Shown: piece by piece, positions 1 through 29,749 of the stretch
Position numbering within the stretch: the stretch's first letter is position 1
How the letters are laid out: every line of letters starts with the position of its first letter
NCBI GenBank assembly: GCA_963855995.1
Contig: OY979717.1
Coordinates: 6,629,428 to 6,693,427, forward strand
Direction: 5' to 3'
DNA from: Muricea muricata
Lineage: Eukaryota; Cnidaria; Anthozoa; Malacalcyonacea; Plexauridae
Length of the DNA stretch: 64,000 nucleotides
Program-made: the position numbers and the translations under genes
The notes under the pieces: generated by a model
The model's database searches: none
Told to the model about the DNA's origin: nothing
The model's input: only the letters and a program-made list of their open reading frames with translations

Positions 1-604
1 GCAGCTGTCAGAAACAACCCCTGTTTTGTCTTTGACACCAACCATTTATAACAATTACTAAACAAAATAGACCAGTTAGTTCGCCCACAAGATTTAATTT
101 GTCTTTAAAATAACTATGGCAACCTTATTATTCCTGGTTTGAAGTTAGCTGAAACGCCAATAACACAAGAATAGCTTAGCGAATATATGAGTCACCCATG
201 TTTCAAAGCTTTCTGAAACTGCAAAATTTATAATAAGCGACCAAAGAAATCTGACGAATTAGGAAATTTTATTAAACTCATATCCTGTTGAAAAGTACTT
301 TTACCAGCTTGTAAAAATAAACACGAATTCTCCCACGAATAGGAACTTCACTCCCTTCCTGCAATGTCTATGGAAGTGCTTATTAACTTAAAAGATTGAG
401 TAAAAAAATTCGGAGCAATATTCAAGTGTTAAAAAATCAAAAGGTCGCGCAAGGTCAATAGCAGCGTCATATAGACGCATCATGCAACAATGGATTCAGG
501 AAATTTATAATATCGCCTCTGATTTTAAAAGTTCATTTCAACATGATAGCATGAAGGCATGTATAAAAGGCATTACGTAATCAGTAATCGCTTGAGCAAG
601 ATAG
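1..604. other. no gene seen, left edge
   Basis: AT-rich sequence downstream of MGAT5 copy A. I found no ORF with family resemblance and no clear repeat structure. Confidence 0.5.
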
Positions 605-796
605 CAGCCTCGTACCCAGGCGCTTTGAGTGCTTTTAATACAGTTATAGATATATATAGAGGTCAGTTACTAAAGTAGCGAGCGCGCGGACGTGCTCGGG
701 GTGCTCCCCAAGCACCCCCGCGCGCTCGCTAATTTATTGACTGATCTCTATATATAACTGTATTATAAGCACATAAAGCGCCTGGGTACGAGGCTG
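605..796. mobile_element. foldback element (hAT-like ends, GC-rich core)
   Basis: Inverted repeat with ends CAGCCTCGTACCCAGGCGC and its complement. The arms are about 80 bp and include a shared TACAGTTATA..TATATAGAG segment. The centre (678-731) is a GC-rich stem (GCGAGCGCGCGG / CCGCGCGCTCGC). It is non-coding. A clean target-site duplication was not seen. Confidence 0.7.
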
Positions 797-2010
797 GCGA
801 TATAGTACAAACGGGAACTTTATAGAACTCAAAAGACCACCGCGCAGCGACAATCAGTTTTTACGGGTTCCTGCGCACGCGCGGGCTAGTGATCTCATAC
901 TATTAATCCTAATTAATGCCAATGGCAATGGTAATACAGGTCAATGAACCCATATGAACCCAACTAACCAAGTACATTCATACGGGCTCTTTGGTATCGT
1001 TCAAGCAGTTCACCACATCTTGTTTCCCGATGAAGAAAAAATGAGCTTGGCAAACAAGCTACAGCAGCTATGGATCTCACTCATTCACAATCTAATAACG
1101 ATGAAATAAAGAGCTATGCAAATGCATTTCATTTTGCTGGTTTTGGGTTTCAATCATTTTTTAAAGCATAAATGAAAACCCATGCAGATCATATACGTAA
1201 ACATCTGTAAACATAAAGTCACGAATCTCACTGAAGGGATTATTTTCCGATTCGTTACTCAGGTAAACATAGTTTAATTAATGATTCAGTCGTATCCAAA
1301 GCAGCCGATATTTAAAAGAAGGCCAGGCAACATTTCCACTTCTTGTTTAATCAAATCATTCACCTTATTGCTTATTTGCCTGGGAACGAGCTGTTGCCAC
1401 TGTAGTATACTGATTTGAACTAGTAGCTGATTAGTAGCGGGAAAATAAACAATAAAAGATTATCTAATAGATACAAACTTTCATACCTATATATTTGGTT
1501 TTCATACGTTGTCTGATGTATATGCAGTGTAGGTACTTCATTTGATTGACTATTCTTTATATCTTGATTCTTACAACTCTCTACAATGCATATGTTTCCC
1601 ATTGCTCAACAGTTTAACATCACGCGCGACCACGAGTTTCCTATCCGTTTCTTTAACTATCTATGGTTACAGATACTCAGTAAAATCCATGCAGGAGTAA
1701 TTTCGTTCAAAAAAACACAAAATGAACATATTTAGTAGCTATCCTAGTTAAGTAATCTATGTATACATTCGATTCTTCAAGTGGATAAGGAGTTGAAGAT
1801 TTTACGACCAGATTTGCATTCAAAGGGAAAATAACATATAAGTGGGAGTTGACAAGTTTGTAAAAAATTTTCAAAGTTCCTAAGTAAATTGCTGGACCTA
1901 AAAATATACTGTACGAACAGAGCCAAGACCGAACTGTTGTTGATCAATTTTGAGAATTTAGAAAAAGCTATAATTAAGCATTAATCTAGAATTACAGCTA
2001 GGTCAGAGTA
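797..2010. other. no gene seen, 3' flank of copy A
   Basis: AT-rich. It holds an isolated CCTGGGAACGAG motif near 1379 that also occurs near 26482 and in MITE ends. No supported gene. Confidence 0.4.
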
Positions 2011-2016
2011 TTTAAT
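2011..2016 (-). promoter_or_regulatory. candidate polyadenylation signal ATTAAA, copy A
   Basis: ATTAAA lies about 30 nt downstream of the copy A stop codon. The same ATTAAATACTCTGACCTAGC context is kept after the copy B stop (33308-33313), which supports a functional 3' UTR element. Confidence 0.35.
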
Positions 2017-2046
2017 AAGTACGATTTCTATAATTGTCAATCGTGA

Positions 2047-19247
<17,201 letters not shown>

Positions 19248-20383
19248 TTTCGTATGTCCAGCTATATTTTAGTAGTGATAAGGTGACTATAATCAGAACA
19301 TTTGCAGAATAATGGATGCATGTATGAAATATCATGTTTAGAATTATATAGTGTTAGAAAATTAAACGAGACTTACCTCAAGTTAAAGCTTGATTGAAAT
19401 TCTACGAGTTATTGGCCTGGAAGGGAGAAGTTACGTGTGATAGCGTCCACGACACCGTGCTAGCTACATCACAAATACTCTTGTAGCGGCACACAAGTGG
19501 ATGATTTCCAAACGTACATAAAACTTTCGGGTGGGAATGTAGAAGGATATAAAGCTGACCTAACAGTATTTAGGGCACTGTGACAGGAGGGAAATTTGTC
19601 TTCCCATGTGCGAGAAAAATGAGTCACGAGAGTTGCGTGGAATACACGTTACGCGTGTTACAATACAATTAAGAAAGAACAAATTGCCAAACGTTTTGCC
19701 ACTTATTTATTAATTAATCCACCGACTTTGCATTATTTAGGTGAAGGAAAACTATTTAAGATATCTTTTAAAAACGTCAACGGTCTAGTTCAGTACCCTA
19801 GTATCCATCTTACCGAACTGAAAAGTTTGCTGTCACGATGAAATTGAAAATTTGTTGTATATTCAAGCTGGGCTTAAGTGTAAACTTAGTGATATTAAGA
19901 AAGAAATGAAGATATTTTAAAAACTGGCTGTGACCTCACGATGAAACTTTGCTAAATGCAAATGCAGTCTGCTTGCCTCTGACCGCGACTTTTTGTGGTC
20001 AGCAACGACAAATTTTCCACCTGTTGGGTACTGTAGGAAAGCTTCTGTCTTTCACAGATCATCGAGGAAATTTTTTCGTTGTGAAAGTAGCTAAAAAGGG
20101 ATTTATATTTTGTTCACTCTTACCACTGTCGTAAGTACTGACATATTGCTTCTTGGTTCTACCCCCTCCTCCCAGGATTGGAAGATAATGTTTGCGGCTG
20201 TGTCTGAAAGATCTCGACTTTCGAGAAATCCCCACATACCTGAAAAAATAGTAGATGTACGTATTGTTGTGATTAGTGAATGAATCCACCCTTTCTGTCA
20301 GTTGGCAGATACAGCAGCTTGGATTTTCTAGGCAAAATAACAGGTTGTGTAATTAACATACTAGTTAAATAGGGCAACTAAGA
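19248..20383. other. 5' flank of MGAT5 copy A
   Basis: Expected promoter and 5' UTR of copy A. A short stretch upstream of the ATG resembles the copy B flank. No TATA or Inr element can be singled out in this AT-rich sequence. ORFs near 19949-20289 are not recognised. Confidence 0.4.
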
Positions 20384-20760
20384 CTAAGTTGAGCAATGTT
20401 GCACAACCATAATCTCTGTGGCTTTGTCCTCCCTGATCTTACGAAGAGTCTGCAAAATTATACTGAATGGAGGTAAGACAGAAAGGTAGAACCCGCACCA
20501 CGATAATATGTTGAAGGCATTGACCGCTTGTGCACCCGAAGCTGGGTGGTAGGAAATGTATTGTTGACATTTTTTATTGGGCATGATCTCAAATAGTTTT
20601 ACTGCTTCCTGGTAGATATCTACGTCCAGAGTACTCTAAGTCAGAGCTAATCTTTCTGGATTCTTGTTCAGCAATGATGTAGCCAAGAATTATAATGTAT
20701 GCACCATTCCCAAATCTCAATAACAATGCAGTTCAAATTTTCAAGTCCCCATTGGTTCTA
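20384..20760 (-). pseudogene. DIRS-like retroelement fragment (RNase H region)
   Basis: The minus strand reads QQYISYHPASGAQAVNAFNI then PPFSIILQTLRKIREDKAT, typical of the region after the RT/RNase H of DIRS-type retroelements (SWRPDP..AVDAF..FPPFSL..LQKI..D.A). Upstream about 20690-20760 reads IEIWEWCIHYNSWL, matching the RNase H end. Several in-frame stops are present. An isolated fragment. Confidence 0.6.
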
Positions 20761-21505
20761 TACAAGAGCTGTAATGGTGCTATCTACCAACACCATACTT
20801 ACAGGCCATTTCATCAAAGATAATTAAACCTGTGCCTTATTCCTAGAGGTAGATGCTAGCCCATTAGGACAACATGTAATTTTGATGTTACCCTATCCAA
20901 ATTAACATGCGATGGCGCGATTCCTTTCTCATTCTTTTCTTTCATGTTTTCATGGCGTATTTCTTTCGTAATATCTCGACAGTAAAATTAAAATTTCCAG
21001 GTGGGATGAGTTGCTCAGATAGGATATTAAAATATAAATACGTAAATAGAATACTGGAACAACATTCAACATGATAATACTTGGCATGACTTGATGTGAA
21101 AAACATATTATGCCTACTCATGAATACATTGGAGAGCATACAGGTATAAAAACCATTTGACTACATATTTCTCATTTGTCCAATGTACGAATGCAACTTA
21201 ACGTATAATGAGTGGAAGTACAAAAATGATAAGCACTTTGTCGTAACACCTTGTAAACGAGATGATGAAGACTCTTACTTAAAACATATTACTTGGATTA
21301 CCACTCACTAATATTAGCTAGCAATCATTCTGTGAAAATCAGAACTAGCGAACTTGATAATCTCGCTTTCTGCGCGAGGCATTCGGCCTTAAGCACTATA
21401 GTCATATTAACCTCTATTGAAAGCCTTACAGAGAAATTAAGCATATCGAGACTAGTAATTTTCTATAACCCAAGTGCAAAGGATTCGCAGTTTCTGTTGG
21501 AATGG

Positions 21506-21906
21506 ATCTTTCCCTTTTAGAAAAAAATTTGAAAAAATCGAAATAGGCAAAAATATCACCATAGCTTGAAAGAGCATCCCAAGTTTACTAAAGCTGCGAA
21601 GTTTGATTGTGAAATGTTGTAAACTGTAGAAAATATAGCCTTGCAAATTTGGTAAATTTTGTAGACATTTGTATTACGCGTAGGAAAATGATAATCAAAA
21701 GTATCAACTGATTATCACTTTTCCGCCCGTAATACAAATATATACAAAATTTGCCAACTTCGCAAGGCTATATTTTCTACATTTTGCAAGATTTGACAGC
21801 CGAACTTTGCAATCTTACTAAACTTAGGACGCTTTTTCAAGCTGTGGTGATATTTTTGCCTATTTTGAATTTTCTCAAAATTTCATGTAAAAGGGGAAAG
21901 GTCCAT
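21506..21906. repeat. large imperfect inverted repeat
   Basis: Two arms of about 190 bp around a centre near 21715. Examples: CTTTCCCTTTTAGAAAAAAA pairs with the stretch near 21885-21906, and TGCAAATTTGGTAAATTTTG pairs near 21740-21770. Arms differ at roughly one base in five, so it is an old foldback element or a decayed head-to-head duplication. Confidence 0.7.
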
Positions 21907-22158
21907 TGGATGACTATCGGGCTAACGTTGAAAGAGGTGAAATGATGAAAAGTAAAACGTTAAAAACGACTGCGCCGGATTAGAAATATCCTTATGTAGA
22001 CTTTACAATCATGTGCTTATTGTCCCAAATTAATAAACTTACGATGAATTTCTTCAGCATTTATATAAAAGATGGTTGGAGAACATCGTTTTGAAGGATG
22101 CACTAGTTGAAAAAATTCGGCTATCCGAAACCCACCAAGTATGACCTCCGTAATTGCG

Positions 22159-22460
22159 AAGTTTTTAAAGCAGTGCAAGGAAGTTGTCTAGAGACGTTGG
22201 TCGCGAGAATATATTCGAATTTTACGAGAGCGACATGTGAATGTGATTGGTAAACAAGCGTTGCGTGTGACACGGGAAGATGTGGCCATCGTAGAAGACG
22301 AGAATAAGAACAGCTAGGAACTCCTGGAAACTCGGTATCGTCTGCGATAGTTTCGAAGGTAAAGACAAAATGGTGCGAGGAGCAATGGTTCGTATGGCGA
22401 ATGGCATCCTGCATGGAACGTGCAATACAACACCTGTATCGACTCGAGTTAACGTGCGAA
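22159..22460 (+). pseudogene. LTR-retroelement polyprotein end (BEL/Pao DUF5641-like)
   Basis: The plus strand reads WSREYIRILRERHVN, then VTREDVAIVEDENKN, a stop, a frameshift, and FEGKDKMVRGAMVRMANGIL. This is the C-terminal domain that follows the integrase in BEL/Pao elements. Too broken to function. Confidence 0.6.
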
Positions 22461-22516
22461 TTACGTTGGAACGCTCGCAACTACGTTGGAACGCTCGTAA
22501 CTACGTTGGAACGCTC
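22456..22516. repeat. three tandem 20-bp units
   Basis: Three copies of ACTACGTTGGAACGCTCG with one or two changes, directly after the retroelement fragment. Confidence 0.9.
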
Positions 22517-22619
22517 AACAATTTTCGATATTTTGTGGATCTATAACTTTTTGACCTTGTCTTTTTTGCATGCTCCGTGCTATCTCATGGGATCTCCCGA
22601 GCCTTCTCCGGTCATGTGA

Positions 22620-23600
22620 CAGAATTACAAACTTTTATAATTGTTGTTGTCATAGTTACAAAGCTATTTGGAAAAAGGGTTTGTTTGGGCAATATTTGAG
22701 CTTTAGTAAATTACGGCAGTGGGCAGCAACAACTTTAGTAGATATGTAACAGTTTGATCTCTGGCTTCAAATTAAGGAACCGAAGCCTTGGAGCCTTTAT
22801 TGTTTACGTTGTTGATAAATAAAGCTAAGTAGAACATCATAAATTGTTCCCATGCTGAGAAAAAAGCTTATATACAAAATATTTTAGGTTCAGGACATAG
22901 CTCTTTTACTGAGATACACTCTGAAAATTTCGCACGAAATTATATTGTAAGAACTAATTTCCCCAAGTTCGAAAATGCATGTTTGAGAAACTCTAAAGTT
23001 TTTGAAAAACAGGGCGCTAGCGGCGTTTTTTTAGACACTTCAAGATGTTTTGTACGCTGGTAATAAACAATTTCGGTTTAATTATATTGCTTCTCAAACA
23101 AACTTGAATTTGGCGAGAAATTCGTTAATTCATGGACGTTTATTATCGTGGTATCGAGGCAACGATATATGGTGGTGATTTCCTTTGTAATTTGATCATG
23201 AATTATTAATGAGTTAGTATATGAATGAATAATGAATATCATATCCCCTTTTTGCGAGAAAGACTTTCGCTTCGTCAGTGAGTAGAAATCTGCTCTACTC
23301 TCAATGGAATCATGCGTGTGCAACTATTCGTATTTCGCATTGATAGTTTCTCGCGGAAACTGAAAAAATACGAAAACGCACCGTACATAAGAGAAACTAA
23401 AACATTTGTACACAAAAAATTTCCGGGGCTAGATACACTTATTTAATTTCTTATTAAAATACAGTTACAATGAAATAAATGAAGAAAATAGTTCTTAAGT
23501 TTCTTTTTATGAGAATAAGTCAAATTTTTTTCAATGTCTCTTATAATTCGAACTTGGTAGATAATTGAATCCACCCGCACCATTATAAGATCCTTGAGAC
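22620..23600. other. no gene seen
   Basis: Intergenic AT-rich sequence with no recognised element. Confidence 0.4.
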
Positions 23601-23601
23601 A

Positions 23602-23920
23602 GACAACAGTGGGTGTTTTAAATAATTTTTCATATTGCCCATGTATTTTTATACTATGTGTGATTATTTCGGTACCTCTGAGAGAATTTATAGTTCCTAC
23701 TAATGCATTAGCAGAACTGCGTGTGCTCAGAGCATCACTGACTTGCTCAGAGTATTTACGAGTTTCTCTTGATCGGTTACGAGCAATTGCAAGAGCTGAA
23801 AGCACAAATAAGTGAGTATCCAGCTTTTACAGAATGAGCAACTAGGTACCGAACGAATCCTACAAATATGAAAATACATGGGCAATGTGAAAAATTATTT
23901 AAAATGCCCACTCTTGCCTG
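23602..23920. repeat. inverted repeat pair
   Basis: A block of about 55 bp at 23602-23660 (GGGTGTTTTAAATAATTTTT..TTGCCCATGTATTTT) recurs inverted at 23865-23920. The ORF of 120 codons on the minus strand across it is not recognised and shares this repeat, so I do not call it a gene. Confidence 0.55.
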
Positions 23921-24483
23921 TGTTATGCCACAATGTCTTGACAACAATAGTTTTCTCAGAAATACGGCACATTTTCGTAAGTCACTCCTCTAAGTCATTG
24001 TACTGGGTGAGTTTTTTGTAAATTAATGTCGATGTTTTGTAAGCTATTTCGATACAAATTTAATAAGCGTATCCCACCGCAGAAATAATTTGTGTGCAAA
24101 TATGTTTTCTCTAAAATAAGAAACTTATCCGTATTTCTCATGTTTCCTTTCTGAGTACACTGGGCAACTTTGTAACAATAATTGTTACGGCAGTTAGATA
24201 ATAAGCAATTCAAGAAGCGTATTTTACCGCGGAAATTGTTTATGTACAAATATTCACGCACAATGTCAAATATACAGTTATATTACCAAAACCTATTTTG
24301 TCTTGGTTCTCTTGTTTAAAAATCTTACACCGGCACCGTAAAAGATGACTCTAGCATTGTCATTTCTATTGTAATGTTGCGTAAAATAAAAAAGAGACAT
24401 GGTTGAATGATTTAAGGGTCCACTACTAATTTTTTTTTGTTCCTAATGCAATCAAACTATAATTGTTTAATTGTGGTTATGGC

Positions 24484-24687
24484 CAGGGCCGTGTCTAGAG
24501 CGTTAATTGGGGGGGGGGGTGGGGGGGGGGGGTGGTGTATATTCATATATTCGTGTTATGCCCGACTAATTTCTTTTGAAATTAACCCTAATGACAACTG
24601 ATTTCAAAAGAAATTAGTTGGTCATAACACGAATATATGAATATACACCCCCTCCCCCCCCCAATTAACGCTCTAGCCACGGCCCTG
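24484..24687. mobile_element. hAT-type MITE with G-tract arms
   Basis: Ends CAGGGCCGTGTCTAGAGCG and CGCTCTAGCCACGGCCCTG; arms continue through a poly-G/poly-C tract and GTGTATATTCATATATTCGT to the centre. The exact 8-bp target duplication GTTATGGC at 24476-24483 and 24688-24695 places it with hAT elements. Non-coding. Confidence 0.85.
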
Positions 24688-26809
24688 GTTATGGCAGTCT
24701 TAAAAAATATGTTGTTCATGTTGTGGTTACCAGAATAGAGTGTCTTATTTCTACAGGACCCCACAGGAATATTAATGATAGAAACTTGGGGCAACTTTTC
24801 GTTCATTACACGAGGCAATGTCTGGAATGTGAACTGAAATTATTTCACAACAATTTATAGTAAAAAAACCAGTTAAAATTGTAATATATTTTACACATTT
24901 AGTTCATCTCCTGAGAAGGACCGTTAGTACCTGACCTGAACGTTTCACCTTCAAATGTTGAATGTTAGCCGAGTTATCGTGTCTGAAATATGAAAAATTG
25001 GCCAAGAAAACTAGCTTTTTGTTCCTTTTGCATATATTAATAACTTATACAAAACAATGCAACAGAATAATAAAAAGCCAGTGAAAGACGACTTTTGTTC
25101 ATCGTAAAATCATGGTTTTACCCTAACAAGGTTCACAGTTTCTTGAATTTCTCCGTTTATAAATAATTTTTGTACTATAGAAATTCTAGAAATGTTTAGA
25201 AAACGCCGTATACAATATCTTCTACAATTTTTGAAAATTGATAAATTTGGATTTTTTTTACTAGTGAACCCTTATATGCAGTCAATGGTTGAATAGTTAT
25301 ACGTACTCTTCATCCGCCACAAAAATACATGAATAGTATTTAGACACACCATGGCCACGATCCGCCACAAAAATCCGTTAACCGGGTGGAAAACCACATA
25401 CTATATTACTTTTGCTCAGAGCCGGCGCTAGAACGGTAATATGGGGGGACATGTATAGGTTATCACGTGAAGGGCGAGGTGATACCGGTTTTATCGTTTG
25501 TGGACGATATGACATCAATTTTTAGGGGAAAAAATCAGATTTTACTATTAATATGGGTAATGATAAATAATTTCCTAATGAATGCAAAATCATTGTAAAA
25601 AATACTGTTACTGGCCTTGTACCATAGCATATTTTCGTTACTTTAATTGCTTTTTCACTACGGTTATGGCTAAAGGGGATGGTGAGAGGTAGGTTCGGCC
25701 CATAGCAACATGAAAATTTTGGCCAATAAACGTCAAGTTTCATAATACGAAACAAAAACGTAAAAACGCAAGGTGCACGCTCAATTGCAAATAGCGGTAT
25801 GGCCAGGCGAGGTTTGTAGATTTTATTTTCAGCGAAAGTGAGTGTTCAGTTACTGAATATTTCGAGATCGCTAAATTTGTTTATTGAAAAGTGCAGATAC
25901 AAAACATGAAACGGAAAGAAGAACAGCCTTGACTCACTATTTAGGCCAAATAATGAGGAAATAAACGGTATGAATCTGTTTTGAGACTTTAATATTTTGT
26001 TTCGAGATTGTTGGCTTTTGACAGGCTTTCAGTGTCAATATTTTGTTTTGACTTTGTTGACCATTGACAACTCGTGTTCTGCCCGAGTAATTTCTTTTGG
26101 AAATTGACTCTAATAGCAACTGACTATGATTCGGGCATTTGCCAGATAAACAGCGCTGAGGCAATGAATTATCAACTATGCTGTAATTTATGCTACATAA
26201 CCATAAGTTTACTACTTGATATGATTTCCTGCCGATTCTCATTGATTTGCATGCTGTAATCACAGGTTGCCTAAGCGTGCGTTCTGTTACTTTACTATTC
26301 TAGTCTTTACGTTCTATACATTTTAAAAAAATTAAACATATACGATAAAATGTATGGATATTTTTAATAAAATGCACTTGCCTTGTGTGTTCTCCTTCTG
26401 GATCTGGATTGTTTATTTTATCGCGACTATTTCCTGATGTCTACTCAGCCGACAGCCGTCCCGCCCATTTAGTACTTAAAACCAACCTCGTTCCCAGGCT
26501 ATTTCCCTGGGAACGGCGTAGACTTAAACAAGACGTCTGCCATGGCATTTACTCCGCCTGCCGAAGAGAAAATGAGCATATGTACATGGTCCTTTTATGT
26601 TCTTTTTGGCAGTCGTAAACTATTTGTAGCATTACTATTACTGTGACACTAAGCGACTAATCTGGCACAAGGTTAAGTGGAAACACTTCCCCCACAAAAT
26701 TTGTTGCTGAGATTAATTTTTAAAACATTTCCTTTGAGAAGTTTGGGGGGAGGAGGCTGCAGTGGCATAGCCAGGATTTCCTTTCAGCAGGGGCCATGAA
26801 AAACGGGAG

Positions 26810-27730
26810 TAGGCTTCTTCCAGGGCCTTTTCTTCAATTAGGGAAGGGAAAAGGCCCTGGCATCGGCTGGTCTATTTTGTCATCCCATTGGCTCATTCAA
26901 ACTGTCAATTAAATAATTTAAGAGATAATTTATTCATAAAATACAACTGAAGAGAGATTTAAATCATTTAAACCCTTTGCTGAGTTTGTTTATGTAGCTT
27001 TAAATCACTTATTCGGCTGACTCTTAACACTCTTCGTGTAAAGTCATATACGTAGAATATCCGTATGCTTCATTATCGGAATTTGATGAAGGTATAGGGA
27101 CAACTTATGCATGTTATCAGCTCACACACAGCAATCTTCTAAATAAGTTTTAACTGTATTATACCTATAGGCTAAGCACTTACCCTACCACGTTTAACAT
27201 ATTACTTTATTTCATTGAGCATTGTAGTGTCATATATATAGCCGAAGATGTAGAGCCAGCTATAGTCCGTAGAAAGTTGCTTTTATAGGAAGTTATTTAC
27301 CTTAAAGCTAGCTGTATTGCACAGAACGTTAAAAATTACTTCTCTGATTTATTATTTATGCAAACACTCACAGAGACCACAGAAATTAACATATTCTTAC
27401 ACCCAGACACAGAATAGAAATAAACAGAAAGGCCACTTGAGTCGGAACCTTTGAAGTTTGTGTCTCCACGCATGTCTCATTACGCATGTTCATTATGCAG
27501 GTTCTGGCCAGTCAATTGCCTTTTCTGGCCAATAGGAACGCTGAACTGGCCGTTCCGCCATTATTCTGGCCAGATAACTGCATAAAAATAGGGGGACATG
27601 TTGCACTGCTGAGTGGCCCTACTGTCTATACTGTGACCCAGATATTCTGGGTGTCATGTGACCAGCCGATGCCAGGGCCTTTTCCCTTCCCTAATTTAAG
27701 AAAAGGCCCTGGTATCGAGGTTAGGCTTCT
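26810..27730. mobile_element. element with palindromic ends and 9-bp direct repeats
   Basis: The left end 26820-26870 and right end 27662-27712 are inverted copies of a block that is itself a palindrome (CCAGGGCCTTTTC..GAAAAGGCCCTGG). TAGGCTTCT occurs directly at 26810-26818 and 27722-27730, a possible 9-bp target duplication. The interior has no recognised gene; a piece (GTGGCCCTACTGTCTATACTG) recurs near 44285. Confidence 0.55.
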
Positions 27731-27949
27731 CCTGCTCTATGGCGAGGGAAGTAATTAGTATTCAGGATGGCAGTGGAATAATCTATGCAAAAGAGTGACG
27801 TCATCGCGTTAGGGTGAATGACAGAGATGCCAACATGTGTTTTTAAGGGACAATTTATTTTTTATAAAATAAATTGAGTTTAATAAGAAGCAACATCCAT
27901 ATTATTATCCTCTAAAGATTAAGTAGATAAAAATGTCTGGCAACACAGG

Positions 27950-28860
27950 TAATTTCCATCAACACCTGTCTCAAGTTTAAGTACCACCTGGCTCCGATCT
28001 GGCTCCGATCCTAAACCGACATTCCTCACTTTTTAGTAATATTGACCACAAAGCATGCGTTAAACCAAAGCTAAGTCATTCTGGTTTCAAACTCCGTGGC
28101 GACATCACAAACAACACAAACCCACCCACCCACTCTGAAAATATGGATATTCTACTTATTTACTACTTAACTAATTAAACTATAAATACGATTGTAATTA
28201 TAGCTATAAATACATTCAACATGTAAACAATTGTTAAATAAAGTAAGTGGGGCAGAAAGTGGTGTCCATACGGCCACACTTCCCCACGGTGAAGGAGAGC
28301 AAGGTCCATAACGGCGGGGCCCCTTACCTCCGTCCTGATCTTCGCATCTCTTGGTCGCTTCATGTGTGTGGAAGCCCGGTCAGGACATGGGATTCAAGGT
28401 CCATAACGGCGGGGGCCCTTACCTCACCCTGATCTTGTTTCCCCAGCTTTTCTGGGGGCCCTCATCCCCAAAAACCGCGCTTTCTGCCTCCCAAATTTTG
28501 CCAACAAAGGATTTGCGTGATTTATTAAATGTATATTATAATGTTTCGTACAACAATAAAGTTTTTGTCCAATGTTTTAAGTAGAACTGTTCAAATTACG
28601 GTGTATAGCTGTTCAAAAGAATAATGTTTATTATACATGTACTACATCGAGACAGTTAGCCAAAGCTAGCCAAGACTCCCACACGGCATTGCAAAACAGT
28701 ATTCATGAGTTGTAAATATGCATGAGACTTAGATCATTAGATAATTAGCTATAGTATAGTTTTTTAAACATTAATATTGTTTATATATTGAAGATTTTGC
28801 CTTGTGTAAGTAAAGAATGATTGATTGATTGATCAAGGCACTTCATTGAATTCCTTTGTT
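27950..28860. other. no gene seen; LINE-like 3' tail
   Basis: A 'GGTCCATAACGGCGGG' block occurs twice (near 28301 and 28399). The end near 28800-28832, TTGCCTTGTGTAAGTAAAG then (ATTG)n, resembles a LINE 3' tail on the plus strand. No coding remnant is clear. Confidence 0.35.
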
Positions 28861-29740
28861 CATACAGGCCCGTGCCTAATCAGAAACTTACTTGGCGTTC
28901 ATCTGCGATTTCGAGAGGAAGCAGTCGCGTTTGCTGGGGACATTTCGAAGATGTTCCTGCAAGTTCTCTTACGTGAAAACAATTGCCAAGTTCACAGGTT
29001 CATCTGGAAGGAGATAGAAACAACGAAGGAACCTACCGCGTATGACATGGGCGATCCGCCTTAATTTCTCCCGGTATGGCGAGCTTCGTTATGTTAAAGA
29101 TGCCAGAGGAACTTAAAGAATCTGCTCCCGAAGCCACATAGAACGTAATCGATACGTCGACGACCTTATCCATTCGTGTCCAACGACAAGTGACTCCTTA
29201 ACGCGAAGTGTGGTAAGAAGATACTCGACACGGGCGGTTGCCGGATAATGGAGTAGCATTGTTTTTCGAAGTAGCCACAAGGCACCATAAGTAAATGAAG
29301 CAAACTCGTCTCCGTACAAAATCAAGATCCCATCCGGGCTGAAAATGTTCCAAAGCCTGTAGCAGAATTTCCAGGCACGAACAAAGTCGACTTGGACGCG
29401 GAGAACAACTGAACAAGGCGTAAAAATTCTCGAAGTTTCCTGCGGTCCTAGCACAGACACGATCAATTTGAACGTAAAGCTAAGCGGGGAAGAATTCTAC
29501 ACCAAAATAAAAATTTTATCGAACATCTTATGATTGTTCGATACATTGGGCCTCGCATCAGTAGTGACGATTAAAGAAAGAATCGCACTCCAAGGAATTT
29601 GGAAGACAAAGAAATTTGAATGGGGCGACGCACTCCTAAAGAAAATGCAACTAGCATTGAAAAAGTTGCTCGCAGAAATCGAAGATCTAAATACCTTGCA
29701 AAGCTCAATGAATGGCAAGTTAGAAATAAATTACAGCTAG
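28860..29740 (+). pseudogene. BEL/Pao retrotransposon reverse transcriptase fragment
   Basis: Reads LIRNLLGVHLRFREEAVAFA, GDISKMFLQV, then after a deletion RNRYVDDLIHSCPTTSDSLT with the RT active-site YVDD at 29153-29164, and later FDTLGLASVVTIKERIALQ with IWKTKKFEW. This is the BEL/Pao RT order. Frames change at least twice and the palm region between is missing, so it is a relic. Confidence 0.75.
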
Positions 29741-29749
29741 GCTTACAAC

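Noticed and set aside
22121..22480. 119-codon minus-strand ORF
   Set aside because: Antisense of the BEL/Pao fragment on the plus strand, which has clear family motifs.
23443..23805. 120-codon minus-strand ORF
   Set aside because: Overlaps an inverted repeat, with no domain likeness and no splice context.
29113..29466. 117-codon minus-strand ORF
   Set aside because: Antisense shadow of the BEL/Pao RT relic.
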